DNA from: Amanita rubescens
Lineage: Eukaryota > Basidiomycota > Agaricomycetes > Agaricales > Amanitaceae
Assembly (NCBI GenBank): GCA_015039365.1
Contig: WION01000222.1
Span: 24,121-88,120, forward strand
Direction: 5' to 3'
DNA length: 64,000 bases
In this document: positions 21,966-33,689 of the stretch, piece after piece
How positions within the stretch are numbered: the stretch's first letter is position 1
Layout: each line of letters starts with the position of its first letter
Notes under the pieces: model-generated
What the model saw: the letters and a program-made list of their open reading frames with translations, nothing else
Databases searched by the model: none
Told to the model about the DNA's origin: nothing
Program-made: the position numbers and the translations under genes

Positions 21966-24861
21966 TCAAGACGCCGCTTGCGTCGCTGATGTCAATATCG
22001 CGAGTATCTGCTCCATTGTCGGACGTTCAGAAAAGTTGGATTGCCAACAGCTTTGGATGAGATTCCAGGTGCCATCCTCCATTCTTGGACTTGTTAATCG
22101 TTTTGGGCGTATCCCTTTCGTGACGAGTTGCATGACTTGAAGACCATTGCTTCCATGAAAAGGGATAGTATCAAAGAATGTCTGTTGTCGTCGCTTAATC
22201 TACCAAGCGAATCAAGGAAAATTGGGGACGTACTGCATAATAAAAACATCCAAAAGCATAAACGTCGGTTTCCTTTGTTTTACTTTTATCCGGTGTATGG
22301 TGATCTCCGTGGTGCCCGTCGCACTCGGGCAGAACGCACTTAGTGCACCTACAATACAGTTCCGGCGCAGCAAAATTTGGCGAGATTCCTGCATTGGCTT
22401 CAGATTGCTGTGTGAACCCAAAACCAGTGATTTGACAGTGGAATTCGGAATCGAGTAGGACCTTCCGCTTATAGATAATGGGATGAAATACTTGGAAAGT
22501 AGGTTATCGAGCTACTTACTCCGTTCAAGCGTCCGTGAACAATTCCTTCTGAATGAAGATAACAAAGGCCCTCGGTTACCTCCCGTATCTAAGAGATATT
22601 AGTGATTCCGTTCAACTGCTTGAACAAGTACCAGAATCTTACCAGCCTATGCATTGTAGCTACGACTGGTATCTGGTTTTTCGATCTCCATTGAGCCAAC
22701 GTCCCGTTCACCATGAAAGGTGACACAAGAATTAAATGCGATTTTTCTTCCCATATGCCTAGTAGGGGGAGGACAAAACGATGCGAGAGCGATCGCCATT
22801 CTACGGCGTCCCTATAGAAACCGTCTTGGAACGAATCCTATCCAAAGGAATAAGTGCTGGAAAAGTTGGAAGAGCAATTGACGGACCTCCTTATGACGAC
22901 CTTTGTACAGCACCTTCAGCGCAACACGCCGTCCATCGTGTACGCCATCAAAAATTTGTCCAGGTCCTCCCATGGTGATGGCATCTCGATCGGTCTTGAT
23001 ATCAACAATAAATAATGAACTTGGCATGACGTTTGTTACAGAGATTAATTTGAACATCAGCACCCTGGCCTTCTGATTTGCGTCGCGGGTACCCGAACCT
23101 CTCAAGCTACCGTTTCTGAGGAGCTGGAAAGAAGTGTTAAATACAAAGAAATTGGCTGAATCGATCTAACACATACGTGCAGGACAAATTCAAGAAGAAG
23201 CTCGACGTCTGAAGTAGTCCTCAATTCGGAGGCAACAGTATCGTATTCAGGTAAATCCAAGACTTGTAGCATAAGACGAAGGGTTTTCTCTCTGATCATA
23301 GAGCCGTTGAGTACCGGTTCCTTCAGCTGGTAGTCATTAGCGGTAATACATTGATGGTTGATGGCTCAGAAGCGCATACCTCAGTTATGAGATCGGCAAG
23401 TAACGACGGGGAGCGAGTCAAATGACTCGTCACGACCTGCTCCATTGTCGGACGTTGAGAAGGATCACTTGACCAACAACGCTCGATGAGATTCCATATA
23501 CCATCATCCATTCTTGGACTATCCAGACGGCTCGAGTGCACGCCGTTCGCGAGGAGCCACATAATTTGAAACGTTTTTTTCCCTTGAAAAGGCACGGTAT
23601 CGAAAAATATCTGCCCCAGTCACCGCTACGTGAACCAAATAAGTAGAGCAACTCACTGCATAGTAAAGGCAACCAAAGGCATAGACGTCTGCTTCCATTG
23701 TTTTCATCTTTGTCTGCTCTCCACATCCAGCACTACACGCTTCAAACAGCTCTGGGGCGGTATAATTAATCGAAGTTGTCACGAAAGATCGCGATATGGC
23801 GGATTCAACATATTGGGTTAGTCCAAAATCAGCGATTTGGCAATGAAATTCAGAGTCCACAAGGACATTCCACTGTTAAATGAAGATGGAATCCTAGAAA
23901 ATACGGTATCAAAAAACTTACTCCGCTCAAATCGCCATGTACGGTTCCCTGCGAGTGAATATACTGAACGCCCTGTGCCACCTCTAACATCTAACACATA
24001 TTAGCATATCTATCCTGCCGTCCTGACGAGTAACGAAGTCTTACCATCCTATATATCTCGGTTATACCAGGCGACCGATTCTTCCTCCACTGAATTAGTG
24101 TCCCATTCGTCATAAATGGTGATACGAGAAAAAGTCGTGATTTTTCTTCATATATTCCCAGGAGAGGAAGGATGAATTGGTGAGAGAGAGACCCCCATGC
24201 AAGGGCTTCACGACAAAAATCTCCTCTGAGTGAATTCTTCACCATCAGATCAGCGTCAGAAAGGTATTGGTGGCAAACACTGACTTCATTATGAGGAGCC
24301 TTGTAAAGCATTTTCAAGGCAACAAATCGGCCTTGGTGTTGGCCTTTAACAACACTTCCGAAGTCCGCCAGAGCGGTTTCATTATGATCTGTATTGATAT
24401 CATCGATAAATAGAGTTCTAGGTAAGATTCTTTTCTCGGACAGCTTGTTCATCATTTTCCTTGCTTTCCGAGTAGCATTTTGAACGTCACAGTGTTGTAG
24501 GCCACCATCGCGGAGCAGCTAAATTGAAAATGGTGTTTAGAAGAATGGATTAGTCGATTGAAACTACGCACACAGTGGATGAAGTCAAGCAATAGCCCAA
24601 GGTCTGATTCAGACTCTAGCCCTGAAACAACAGTGAGATGATTTGGTGAATTCAACAGTTTGCCCATAAGATCGAGGGTAGTGTTGTTTACTACGTTTCG
24701 CATCGATGGCTAGAAGTGCTGAACAATTAACGGATGCTCTTTAATATCTCTGGAATTCGCACTTCAGTCCTGAGGATGGCCAGTAATGACGACAGAGTGG
24801 GTCCAGAATTGGCGGGGGATTCGGAGGATAAGGTCCCGGATGTCGACTGAGGTGGGGACAT
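21966..24861 (-). CDS. Tandem TKL kinase-pseudokinase protein (minus strand)
   Basis: Paralogue of the 6.7-9.6 kb gene with the same order. The start at 24861 (MSPPQSTSGTLSS) gives SLLAILRTE, spliced by a 54 nt intron to PSMRNVVNN. This mirrors the linker that joins the two kinase units in both genes, which supports the start. Unit 1: glycine loop altered (TALADFGSVVKG), VALK, HGDLSG, IADFGLTQ, and a normal C-lobe ending LLADLITE. Unit 2: partly kept glycine loop (GGPGQIFDG), VALK, HGRLNG (Asp to Arg) and ITGFGF in place of DFG, so a pseudokinase; C-lobe complete to TGA at 21966. There is no acylation motif. Around 12 exons with ~50 nt introns. Activity of unit 1 is possible but uncertain because of the glycine loop. 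Confidence 0.8.
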
Positions 24862-25256
24862 GGTCGTAGGATGGAGAACGTTTAGCGCTCAAGCAAGATC
24901 TTGCATTGATGATGAGTAATCGCATCGATTCTGGATGGTACGCATTGTAGCATTTGCGCCGGTGATACGACTAGAGGCGGAATGGCACGTGACCGCGCGT
25001 CGGGCCACTCGCATTCCCCCGGCGGAGCTCGCTAAAGTAAAGGATAAAAGGCCAAGAGAAGTGGAAGGAAAAATATGTCCACTGGATTCCCGCCCTACAC
25101 CTTGAAGGGGGGAGCGGCGAATGCTAAACCAGCCTTTGGGGTAACCCCGCATGATGAGGTGTTTGATAAGAGTCTGCGAGGCTCAATACACGATAATGCA
25201 ATTCAACATATATTCAGTACAAGGGTCGTAATACAGTAAACTAGTCCATGGCGCTA
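24862..25256. other. Spacer and A-type 3' flank
   Basis: 24862-25140 has no gene. 25150-25215 is the array 3' flank (GAGTCTGCGAGGCTCAATAC, ATTCAACATATATTCAG) also seen at 34637-34705 and, inverted, at 10490-10540. Confidence 0.65.
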
Positions 25257-27796
25257 TTACGGCCGCCCCGTGACCGTGTCGATGTATTTTTGAACATTAG
25301 TCCTGACCACTTCCCATTGGTTTATAACTTGTGGTTTGACGGCCTCGAAAAGAGTTGGACCAGTTGGACCGTTCATGACAATGTAAAACGCGTCCAGTAC
25401 CGATAGGGCGGTGGCAATGTCCGACCAGATTTGAGACACTTTAGAAAGGTCCTGAGAAATTTCTTCCATGGGATTCAAAAGACTGTAATCGAACATGTCA
25501 GCATAATGCCGATACCCCGTAGGCATTAAGTGCTTACGCCTCAAGCGTGGTGGTTTTGGTATCCTCAGCGTTCCGGATGGCTGCCTTCAGTTCATTGATT
25601 GCTTCAGTAATCTAAGAGAGATGTAAGCATTGACAATCCGATGTATTTGGTCTAGTCTAACCTTCTTAGCATCGATAGCCTGCTGCACGGAGATCCCACC
25701 AAGAACACCTGCGAGTATTGGTTAGTTATTAGCTCGAGTCTGATAGTTTCGCTAGATGTGTACCTGCGATGCCTAGGGCCGCCAGCATGCCGCCGAAGGG
25801 AAGGAAGACAGCTGCAGTGAAGGCAAGGAAGGCACCGAAGAAACCAAGGGATTTATTCACGGTCATTTTCTTTTGCTCTTCGGTAAGATCGTCAATGCTC
25901 TGCTGCCACTTATCAATGTTTTCATCACACTCGTTAATCTTCATCTTCACGAGGTTGATTGCATTGTCCCAGTCGTTCTTCACTTGGGTGCTATTACGTA
26001 GATTATAGGTGAGAAAATCTCCGACCATAACGCGAGGTTACTCACGATCGCTCGGAGAGCCCAGTAGCGGCCTCGAGGTATCCTGACACTATGGGAGTGT
26101 TAGTATCGAGGTAGACGGACAGCTGAATATCTCCAGCCGCAACGTTGGCTTGGTCGTCGCGCTTCACGAACGGCAAAAGGGTCTGCTGAACTATGGCGTA
26201 TGATGCGAGATTTCGCGCGACTGGTAACGTATCTATTTGCAGCTGGAGGTACTTCTCACGATAGTAGTTCATAACAAAGTAGAAATTCGAGTCAGAACCA
26301 TCGATCGGACTTGTACACGAGATCTGGTCAAGGTATGGCATCTGAAGGAGATTCTAGAAGAGATAATGAAATAAGGATATGTTCTATGATCGTGAATATT
26401 CAATGCTCACGTTGAACCGGTCAATGATTTTTCCAGTGCTGTCAGCCAACTCCTCAAGCTTCTCCCGAGTATCTGAAGGCGGGCTGTAAAACCAGGATTC
26501 AGCGCTGAAAAGTAAATGATAAAAGCAGTTGAAATACCCGATCACTGCCATGACAATTTTTTCATCGTTGTTTCTGTTAAGTACTGAGATAATGACAAAT
26601 ACAGACACCCAACAGTACTCACTGGGCAACAGACCTCAATTTTGTATCCGTAGAGGAGACCACAGCACTGCTGCCAAGAGCAGCAACCATTTTGTAGAGA
26701 CGAATCTCATGTTTAGTGATGGGAACTTTCGGGTTTGCGTTGAATTGGGCAGATCTAATCGCGTGCATTGATCGAGCGCTGCCTGTCTGTGTAAGAGCGT
26801 CGGCATATTCTTTGGCATCAGCGGCCACTTTCGCCCAAGCGCTCTTGATTTCTTCAGATGTGACGGGAGGAACTGTGTCCGTCACTTCCTTAACAGTCTC
26901 CTGGCGGTCAGCAACGTCATCCCAAGCGTTAAGCAGACGTTGGGAATTCGTGATGACGACTGTAAGGCCTTTGCTAAGAGCAATGAATTTAGTCTTGAGC
27001 GAGCTGAGCTGATCGCGGAGGGCTCGGAGGCCGCTCAAGATCTGTTGTAGACGGAGACGATCTTCGAACAAGCTCTCAAAGGATCCGAATATGCTGCTGA
27101 TTGCGACGCCGAGAAGGGCTGCGATTTGGACATCAGATTCTTCTGCAGTCGAGGCAAGATTGTAAAGGGTCTGTCGTTTACGAGATAAACAAATTGCCGA
27201 TTATGACTTCGGTGGGCTCACCTTGAGCACTTCCCATAAAGTAACAATAATGTTCTTCTGAGCAAGAGCTTCACTTTGTTCCTCGATTTGCGAGTCCAGA
27301 TCTCGAAGTTTTACCTCAAGATCTGCGATGCGTTCATTGATATCTTCGACGTATTCAGAAAACTATGCGATAACTCTTCAGCGAAGGAAAGTGTGATTAG
27401 AATAGTACCAACCTGAGAGAAAAATTGTTGATTGGACTCGGAATCCGCCCTAGCCTGGTCCGCGTAGCCCTTTGCAACAGGTTGCATTGTCAATACAAAA
27501 AGATCGACTGAGAGTATGTTTAAGACGGTGCTGAGCGCTGCGTCATAACCGATAACCTTGCGCGCAAGTTCGACATTGATGTTGGTTAAGTCCGAGAGTC
27601 GGCTGTTACCGCGAGAAACTAGAGCGAATAAGTTAGTGGTCTTATCCGCATCATCGCCAAGGGATATGGTGTCGAGGTTGGGGAAAACTAGCAGCTCGTG
27701 AAGTGCCTTGCGAGCAGCCAGGTAGTCCGGAGTAAAACTGCTCAAAGAGCCGAGCAGGGTACCAGGACCAAGAGCATCGAGGAGAGGAGACGACAT
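25257..27796 (-). CDS. A1: two-module alpha-pore-former-like protein
   Basis: Nine exons (27796-27413, 27362-27222, 27170-26623, 26573-26411, 26353-26046, 25990-25764, 25708-25662, 25611-25538, 25482-25257) give one open frame of 705 residues. There is no signal peptide. Two similar halves each have an amphipathic helix series, a coiled-coil-like stretch, then a hydrophobic segment: a short one near residue 195 (AALLGVAISS) and a strong Gly/Phe/Ala hairpin at about 564-590 (LGFFGAFLAFTAAVF). This is the layout of alpha-helical pore-forming toxins such as ClyA, Hbl/Nhe and YaxAB. No specific family is claimed. The last residues (TVTGRP) differ from A2 (TVSK), so the 3' end was rejoined. Its B partner is lost. 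Confidence 0.7.
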
Positions 27797-28284
27797 ATTT
27801 CGCGAGATGTGTTGTGGGACGCAACTAGAGCAGAATCCCGTTTAAATCATATTGCGATGTGCTTGTCGTATTTTCAATCCGAGATTCTCACATCTCGGTC
27901 TCACGAAATCCATCCCCACATAGGGAAAAGCACGGATGGGGCCTTCCAAAGCGAAGAATTTGATCGGGTTTCAGCGGCCTTCTATTTCAGATCGCGACTT
28001 CCTTCGAAAATATCAAGGCAAAATTAAAATACAGGCAGGGACTATATGGAGTCTGCTACTTACAAGGAAGCCTCACGGCATGGTTGAGTTAATGGCGGCC
28101 AAGGCCGCTGTTGATCTCGTCGTGCTAAACACATCTCGGAATATTCAACAGACAGGATCACCCAGTCTGTCAGGGATATGAGATGTCGGAGTTGCAGATC
28201 AGGTGTCAAATGGGAGTTTGTGGATCTGATATCAGATAAGTTCAGAAAACTGCTCGCAAGGTGAAGAGACGCACAATAAGAGTA

Positions 28285-28700
28285 TAGGATGAGAACGCAT
28301 GGATAGAGTACGCTCATACAACGGTCGGCCGAAGGCCAGATGTGGAAAGAAACAACGGGTCATGTTCCAGGGTCTGGTTAACGTCACTCTGGGAAGGTGG
28401 TAGGGACGAGAACGCATAGAGCGGGCCAAACGCGGAAAGCGACAACGGCCGATGTTCCAGGGTTTGATTGACGTTAATTGGGAAGGTGCTCAGGATGAGA
28501 ACAGGTTTGGTTAAATAGCGTTCATCTGAAAAGGTGCTTGGAATGAGAACGCATAGATGGAACAGGCCAGATGTGGAAAACAACAACGGCAGACGTTCCA
28601 TCTAATCTTGGAAGGTGTTCGGGATGAGAACGCCAGGCCAGATAACAACGGCAGACGTTCTAGAGTTTGGCTAACATTACTCTGGGAAGATGCTCACCCG
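28285..28700 (+). repeat. ~90 bp minisatellite in A1 upstream region
   Basis: About four or five degenerate units with the shared core CAACGGCNGACGTTCCA, GGTTTGGTTAACATTA, CTGGGAAGGTG and GATGAGAACGCATAGA. The same unit, in the same orientation, lies between A and B at 37.9, 44.5 and 51.1 kb. Confidence 0.85.
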
Positions 28701-28935
28701 CAGAGAATCGGAATCCGGATTGCAGAGGTCTGTTGAGCAGGTAGCTCAAACAATTCTTGACATGGTGAACGGTAGGATAACCGATGCGCTGACCGTTGGA
28801 GATTGTGAAGGAGTAGAGGCAAATGAAAAGCGCAGCAGAGAGCCTAACGAACTTCGAGGTGCCAGCAGTGTTTTATTTTTAGAGCGTCTGATCGGCCACT
28901 TCTCGCTAAATTTAACTTTCACGCGTCCACCGTGG
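28700..28935 (+). pseudogene. B-gene promoter remnant (coding region lost)
   Basis: Shares GTTTTATTTTTAGAGCG and CACTTCTCGCTAAA(T/C)TTA with the B2 upstream region (38780-38865). It then breaks off at about 28930, before the TATA box and the B start codon, into the unrelated inverted repeat. So A1 has no B partner. Confidence 0.65.
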
Positions 28936-29059
28936 AGTCCAACGTAAGTAAGGATCCGTCGCCGTTATCGCCATCATCGCCACCAGCAGCAGCATTCCCA
29001 AACGTCGCGGAACCCGCACTCAAACCGGGACTCACCCTCCCAAGAAAAAACCAGATCCT

Positions 29060-29460
29060 GCGCCGTCATCCAGGAACCTTACTGCTTCTCCGCTGGAGCT
29101 CCTCCAAACTCGCTGGCATCTCCTGCCGACTCATCGCTTTGACCATCCCCGAATAAATGTACCCAGACGAAACCACGCCCGACCTGGCGGCGCCGTTGGC
29201 TTTGGTATTTTGGGTAGCACCCGCACCCGAACCAGCGCCCGTGAACGCAGCCCCGATCATAAGACCATTGTACAAACCCGCGTTCGCCGCAGCCTGCCAA
29301 ATCATCGACGAACGGCGCGTCGACAAGCTGGTGACCGGTGGTCATCGATCACCCATACTCGCAGACGGAGGAATGCAGAATCGGCCACTTCCATCGCTTA
29401 TGTTTTTTCTCGGATGTTGGCATCGTCGTAGTGCTTGTTCTGCAATAATTGGTATCATTT
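29060..29460 (-). repeat. Inverted repeat, left arm (gene fragment)
   Basis: Read on the minus strand, this arm matches 29843-30170 on the plus strand. It starts at TATTGCAGAACAAGCACTAC and includes CGATTCTGCATTCCTCCGTC-like sequence. It encodes WQAAANAGLYNGLMIG, a Gly/Ala-rich stretch and MSRQEMPASLEELQRRSS. The parent protein is not recognised; the short glycine-rich hydrophobic stretch could be a membrane hairpin. Confidence 0.7.
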
Positions 29461-29839
29461 ATTAAGACACTTGGTGTTGGTGAGAGCGTGCGTGCTACGT
29501 CATCCTGTGGAACATTGGTATGCGAAGACTGCGCAGTACGTCGTTACATTATCAGAAGAAGAACTGTTCAAGTTCTATGCACAAACGGAAACGTTAAATA
29601 CAACGTAGTAATGATACAAGTATTCAGTATGTATATGTGGTTAATGGTGGAGATGCTCCCGCGCAGCATTATCTAAGGATTCTGAGGCCTGAATTCAATG
29701 AAAGGATCTTGCTGGACCGACTACATCAAAGTCTCATCTTTGTTCGCGCCGTGTTGTTGGAGGTTGTTGGTGTTTGATTGCTGTTATTTAAACCTTGCTG
29801 ACGATGACGTAGCACGCTTGCCATAAACGGTTTTTTCGT

Positions 29840-30436
29840 TTATTGCAGAACGAGTACTACGACGATCTCAACGTCCGAGAAGCGATGGAAGGCGACCGAT
29901 TCTGCATTCCTCCGTCTGCGAGTATGGGACTCAAACATCCTTCTTATCAACCCCAACCCCAACCACAATGCCAGCGACGGGTGAGGAGACCAAGAAGGGA
30001 AGCTGGTTTGTCGACGCGCATGGTTTGGCAGGCTGCGGCGAACGCGGGGTTGTACAATGGTCTTACGATCGCGATCACGGGCGCAGGTTCGGGTGCGGGT
30101 GCTACCCAAGACAGCCAATGGCGCCACGCGGTGGGTGTCCTCTGGCTACATTTCTTCGGGGATGGTCAAAGCGAAGACACTTGGCGTGTTGGTGATAGCG
30201 TGCTACGTCATCGTCAGCAAGGTTACAATAACAACAAACACCAACAATACGGCAATCAGTTCAACGGGAACGAAGGCGCTCCAGGATATGCAGGAGGATC
30301 AAACAACGAAGGCATGACCGAATTGTCGAAGGAGTGGGTGATATCCACCATACCGAAGATGCGTCAGGATTGGGTGACCATCCTGTTTTCAAGAGAGAAC
30401 CTAAAGAGCAGTTGTCGCGCGGGGCACGTTAGGTAG
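29840..30436 (+). repeat. Inverted repeat, right arm (gene fragment)
   Basis: Head-to-head partner of the 29.06-29.46 kb arm across a ~385 bp spacer. It encodes NEYYDDLNVREAMEGDRFC and then WQAAANAGLYNGLTIA. It has frame differences from the other arm, so at least one and probably both are broken copies. Confidence 0.7.
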
Positions 30437-30600
30437 GAGACGTGGCGACACCGAGGAGAGCGAGTAGTAAACGCAAGGTGACGTGGTAGGGTACATTCTG
30501 CGGGTGGTACAGTTGAGTATGTAAACATTCGATGCGAATCCGGTTCGCTTTCAAACCCAGCTCGAACCTTCGACCACTCCAGTATTGCACCACATTAAGC

Positions 30601-31227
30601 ATGGCCACTGAATCTAGAACTGATGTAAGTTTTACATCCCTCTGCGAGTCTCTCATCACGCGATCCATCTGAACCTATGTTAAGGTCACCTTCTATGCCT
30701 TTGGTGAACGTCTTGACACTCTAGGCGGCAAAGTCGAGGCTCAAATTCTCGCCAGGGTCCAAGGGGAAATCCCAAACCTAGTACCAACCACGTATGAAGT
30801 ATCAAAAGCATACCTGGACAATGAGATCCTGAAGCCAGAAGGCCAGCGGGACCTGACTCGTGAGATGTGCATGATCATGGCATTGAACCTTCCCAAGGGA
30901 CGCAAGACATTATTTAAAGCTGCTTCTGCAGAGTTGTTAATTCCCCTTGCTGAAGGTGATATCATCTCTCAAGTGGCCTATGTATATTTAAACTAACGAC
31001 CCACAGGTTGCATACTAGTTTACCCGACCATTGATCTTCCTCCCACCTCGTTTGGCACCCACGATAACCCGTATAGCAACATGCTAGTGGATGCAATGAC
31101 ATCCAATCCTGTAACAGCCGACATCCTCATGGCTTATTTTACAAGGATTGGGGACAAAATGGGATTCAAGACTGGAGACCCTGATAACTCCTTTCAGATC
31201 AAGTTGAACTCTACACCTTTCCGGTAG
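30601..31227 (+). CDS. Small unknown protein, three exons
   Basis: Exons 30601-30624, 30685-30955 and 31007-31227 join in frame across clean GT-AG introns (58 or so and 51 nt) to give 171 residues. It starts MATESRTD and continues VTFYAFGERLDTLGGKVEAQ. No domain is recognised. It has no signal peptide or membrane segment and looks globular alpha/beta. It is easily missed because no single exon has an in-frame ATG of useful length. Its neighbours are the inverted repeat and an HNH gene. Whether it is expressed is unknown. Confidence 0.55.
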
Positions 31228-31561
31228 ATAGTCGCGTGGTTATACTTATAGTAGTGTTAGGGGACCACTCTTCAAAACTTTGGCTTCGTGATGACGTGAG
31301 CTACTTATCTTGTTGCACATATACCACTAGTAGCGTATATAATGTCAATGTCAATATTGTTATTATATGAATGCCTCTACACCATCCTCGACTCGGAGTC
31401 CGTCCAGGATGCCTAGTCGATTTTGAAAATGTTCGTGCCAAAGTTTCACGCCTCCTGGTAATTTCCTTCATGAGCGGAGTGCTGTGGCAGTGCCTAGTTT
31501 CCATGTCATACTAGCCGGCCGCCCACTGCAAAGGCTTGTATAACTTTTTAAACTTGAGATT
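31228..31561. other. Intergenic spacer
   Basis: About 330 bases between the small gene and the HNH gene. AT-rich, with TATATAATG-like sequence near 31340. No gene seen. Confidence 0.4.
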
Positions 31562-32870
31562 ATGTCTCTATCATATAGTAGTGGTGGCCTCGACGGTATT
31601 GAGATTACGGTGAAAATTCACCAACTCCCTTTTTTGCAGCGCGTATTCGGCTCTGACGTCAACCCTTCTGTAACCCCTAGTAGTATTCACGGCCACAAAC
31701 ACAACCTTCCACTATCCGTCATGGAGATGGTTATCGTCCGCGATTTCGATGGTAACACCTTATTTAGTACGTTTTAAAATCCAATAGTATCTGATAAGGC
31801 CTTCTGACCTCCTCTAGAATTCTGGCAATATGGCCTCATTGACTGGGAACTCCTTTATGAATGCCTTCGAAAGATCATTTTATCCGACAGAGACTGGGAG
31901 GTTTTCGAATACGATGAATACGAGCCTACTCGGCGAGGGGCTCATTGTCTCCCGAGCCGTGAAATTCCTCTTCCCGGAACATACATACTTCTTCAACCGG
32001 GCATGTATTGTCTCTCTATCTTCATGACATGCTTCTTCACGTGGTTTATTGTAGATGGTTCTCCGATCCATATAGACTTGACACCTAATTCGACTCGCGT
32101 CCGCCATCCAGTTCCTTTACGCGAAGATTCGGATGTATGCTGCACACCGTATAGGGGCGCATATAACTAAATTTCTGATTGGTTTCTGCAGATATCGACC
32201 TTCCAACAACATGTACGTGACCGCGATACTTGCTGCCTCATATGCGGCCTTGAGGTTGAAGAACGTCTATTTGTTCGTTTTCGGGAAACCCACATTTTCC
32301 CTCCTGCACATGAATCCGAGGCATGTTGCATTATATTGCCTCCTTCTTTTAAGCTAAGACATGTCATGCAGTGGATTGATAAAGGCTTTCCGAATCTTAT
32401 AACGGATACTGCACCCCTTTCCGAACTTGGTGGAGCGAGCAAGATAGACTCAGTTCAGAATGGGATCTTACTTCGCTCTGATTTGCATAATGCTTGGAGC
32501 GATTATCTCATTGCGGTCCTTCCTGATGTTTGCATCTTCCATTCATCTATGGCATCGTTTCTCATTACATTCTGACTAGCGTGGGCACGTGGTCGTCCCA
32601 GTTGTAGGCGGCTACGACGATGTCGCTGGAAAGACCCTCAAACTCGATCATATTACTGACCCCAATTTGCGGCCCCTTGACGAGCTTTTCCGTGATCATT
32701 TTCTTCAATGTGTGTTGAGACGTATGAAGGGTGAAGGCGAGCCTTCATGGGACTACGAAGAGGCATTCGATGATGATGTGGATCTGTCAAAAGACATTTG
32801 GAGCGGAAAACAGGGTAGTAAAGAACTTGAGCTATCTTGCAGATTGCATGGTCTTCAGGTCGGGAGCTGA
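31562..32870 (+). CDS. HNH_2-type nuclease domain protein
   Basis: Six exons (31562-31766, 31818-32000, 32055-32134, 32192-32320, 32372-32527, 32580-32870) give 347 residues. The HNH_2 domain, common in Agaricomycetes, is seen as CCLICGLEVEERLF, the first His in THIFP, the Asn in DSVQNGILLR and the last His in SDLHNAW. All three metal/catalytic positions are kept, although the usual AAHI is ETHI. The N-terminal half (DGIEITVKIHQ, GNTLFKFWQYGLIDWE) is family-typical. Two of its introns (32001-32054 and 32321-32371) only fit the frame with GC donors, both starting GCATGT. The biological role of these proteins is not established; DNA cleavage is inferred. Confidence 0.75.
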
Positions 32871-32939
32871 GTATGATATGAATTAGTACAAGCGGTTATT
32901 GATGATTAGTTATTGTACGTCCAAAGTTATTTTCCTGAT

Positions 32940-33371
32940 TACTGTCCGAAGCTTTACGCTAGTCAAGCAACGTCAAGCGCTCACTTGCTCCATCCCCACT
33001 CAAGCCATTTATATTCTACAGTTCTTCTTTCTTGTCTCTCAGGCTGGCGAGGTTATTATTTAGTAACCTGGGCTGTACTCAACACTTCGGAACACCCTAC
33101 CACGTCGCTCTACCACTCCCTTTTCTGCTGCCCTGAGGCAACTGTATGCATCCAACCAACTCAACGTTGCCTCGCGCGCGTACCTGCGTACCTGCGTCTC
33201 TCAGCCCTGACCCCTTTTTACCGTTCACACCCCGACTGCGCTGCTCTTGAAACCACCCATCGTGTCTTTGTCACCTGCCCCGCTTTCGCTGACTTACGTG
33301 TTGAGTACGCGCAAAACCTGGTTGGTCAAATGACCAAGCTCGCTGATGATCACAATCTCCTTCCCTGTTAA
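32940..33371 (+). pseudogene. Possible retroelement tail relic
   Basis: The frame ends with ETTHRVFVTCPAFADLR, like the Cys/His knuckle near the C-terminus of fungal non-LTR retrotransposon polyproteins (H.VF..CP.F). No reverse transcriptase motifs are near. Short and isolated, so only a weak call. Confidence 0.35.
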
Positions 33372-33689
33372 CAAATTGTAATCTATCTGAACAAGCTCTT
33401 GTCTTGTCTCAATTTACCATCGAGCTTTTAAACCTGCCGACAGGGCCTATGGGCATCGCGCTGTGCTCGCTAGGGAGTCGGACTGCGATGGAACGGAGTG
33501 ATGGTGGAGACATGACTAGAGGCTGGCGACGATTTTGAAGAGGTCCATTCAACGTTAAACTTCGGGTTAACGTTGGCAAGCAGGTGGCTGTGGATTTCCT
33601 CTAATGATGATCATGATACATTCACACGATCAGGCCTACGTCCGCAACGCCCGATAATCGACGGAACAGCTGCGACGGTGATCAAATAC

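Noticed and set aside
28060..28601. Repetitive minus-strand frames (PLLLSTSG-like repeats) at the minisatellites
   Set aside because: Translation of the non-coding ~90 bp repeat; unit length and indels do not keep one frame. The same holds at 37.8-38.4 and 44.4-44.7 kb.
28270..28700. CRISPR-like regular repeats
   Set aside because: A eukaryotic minisatellite of degenerate ~90 bp units without unique spacers; CRISPR arrays do not occur in fungal nuclear DNA.
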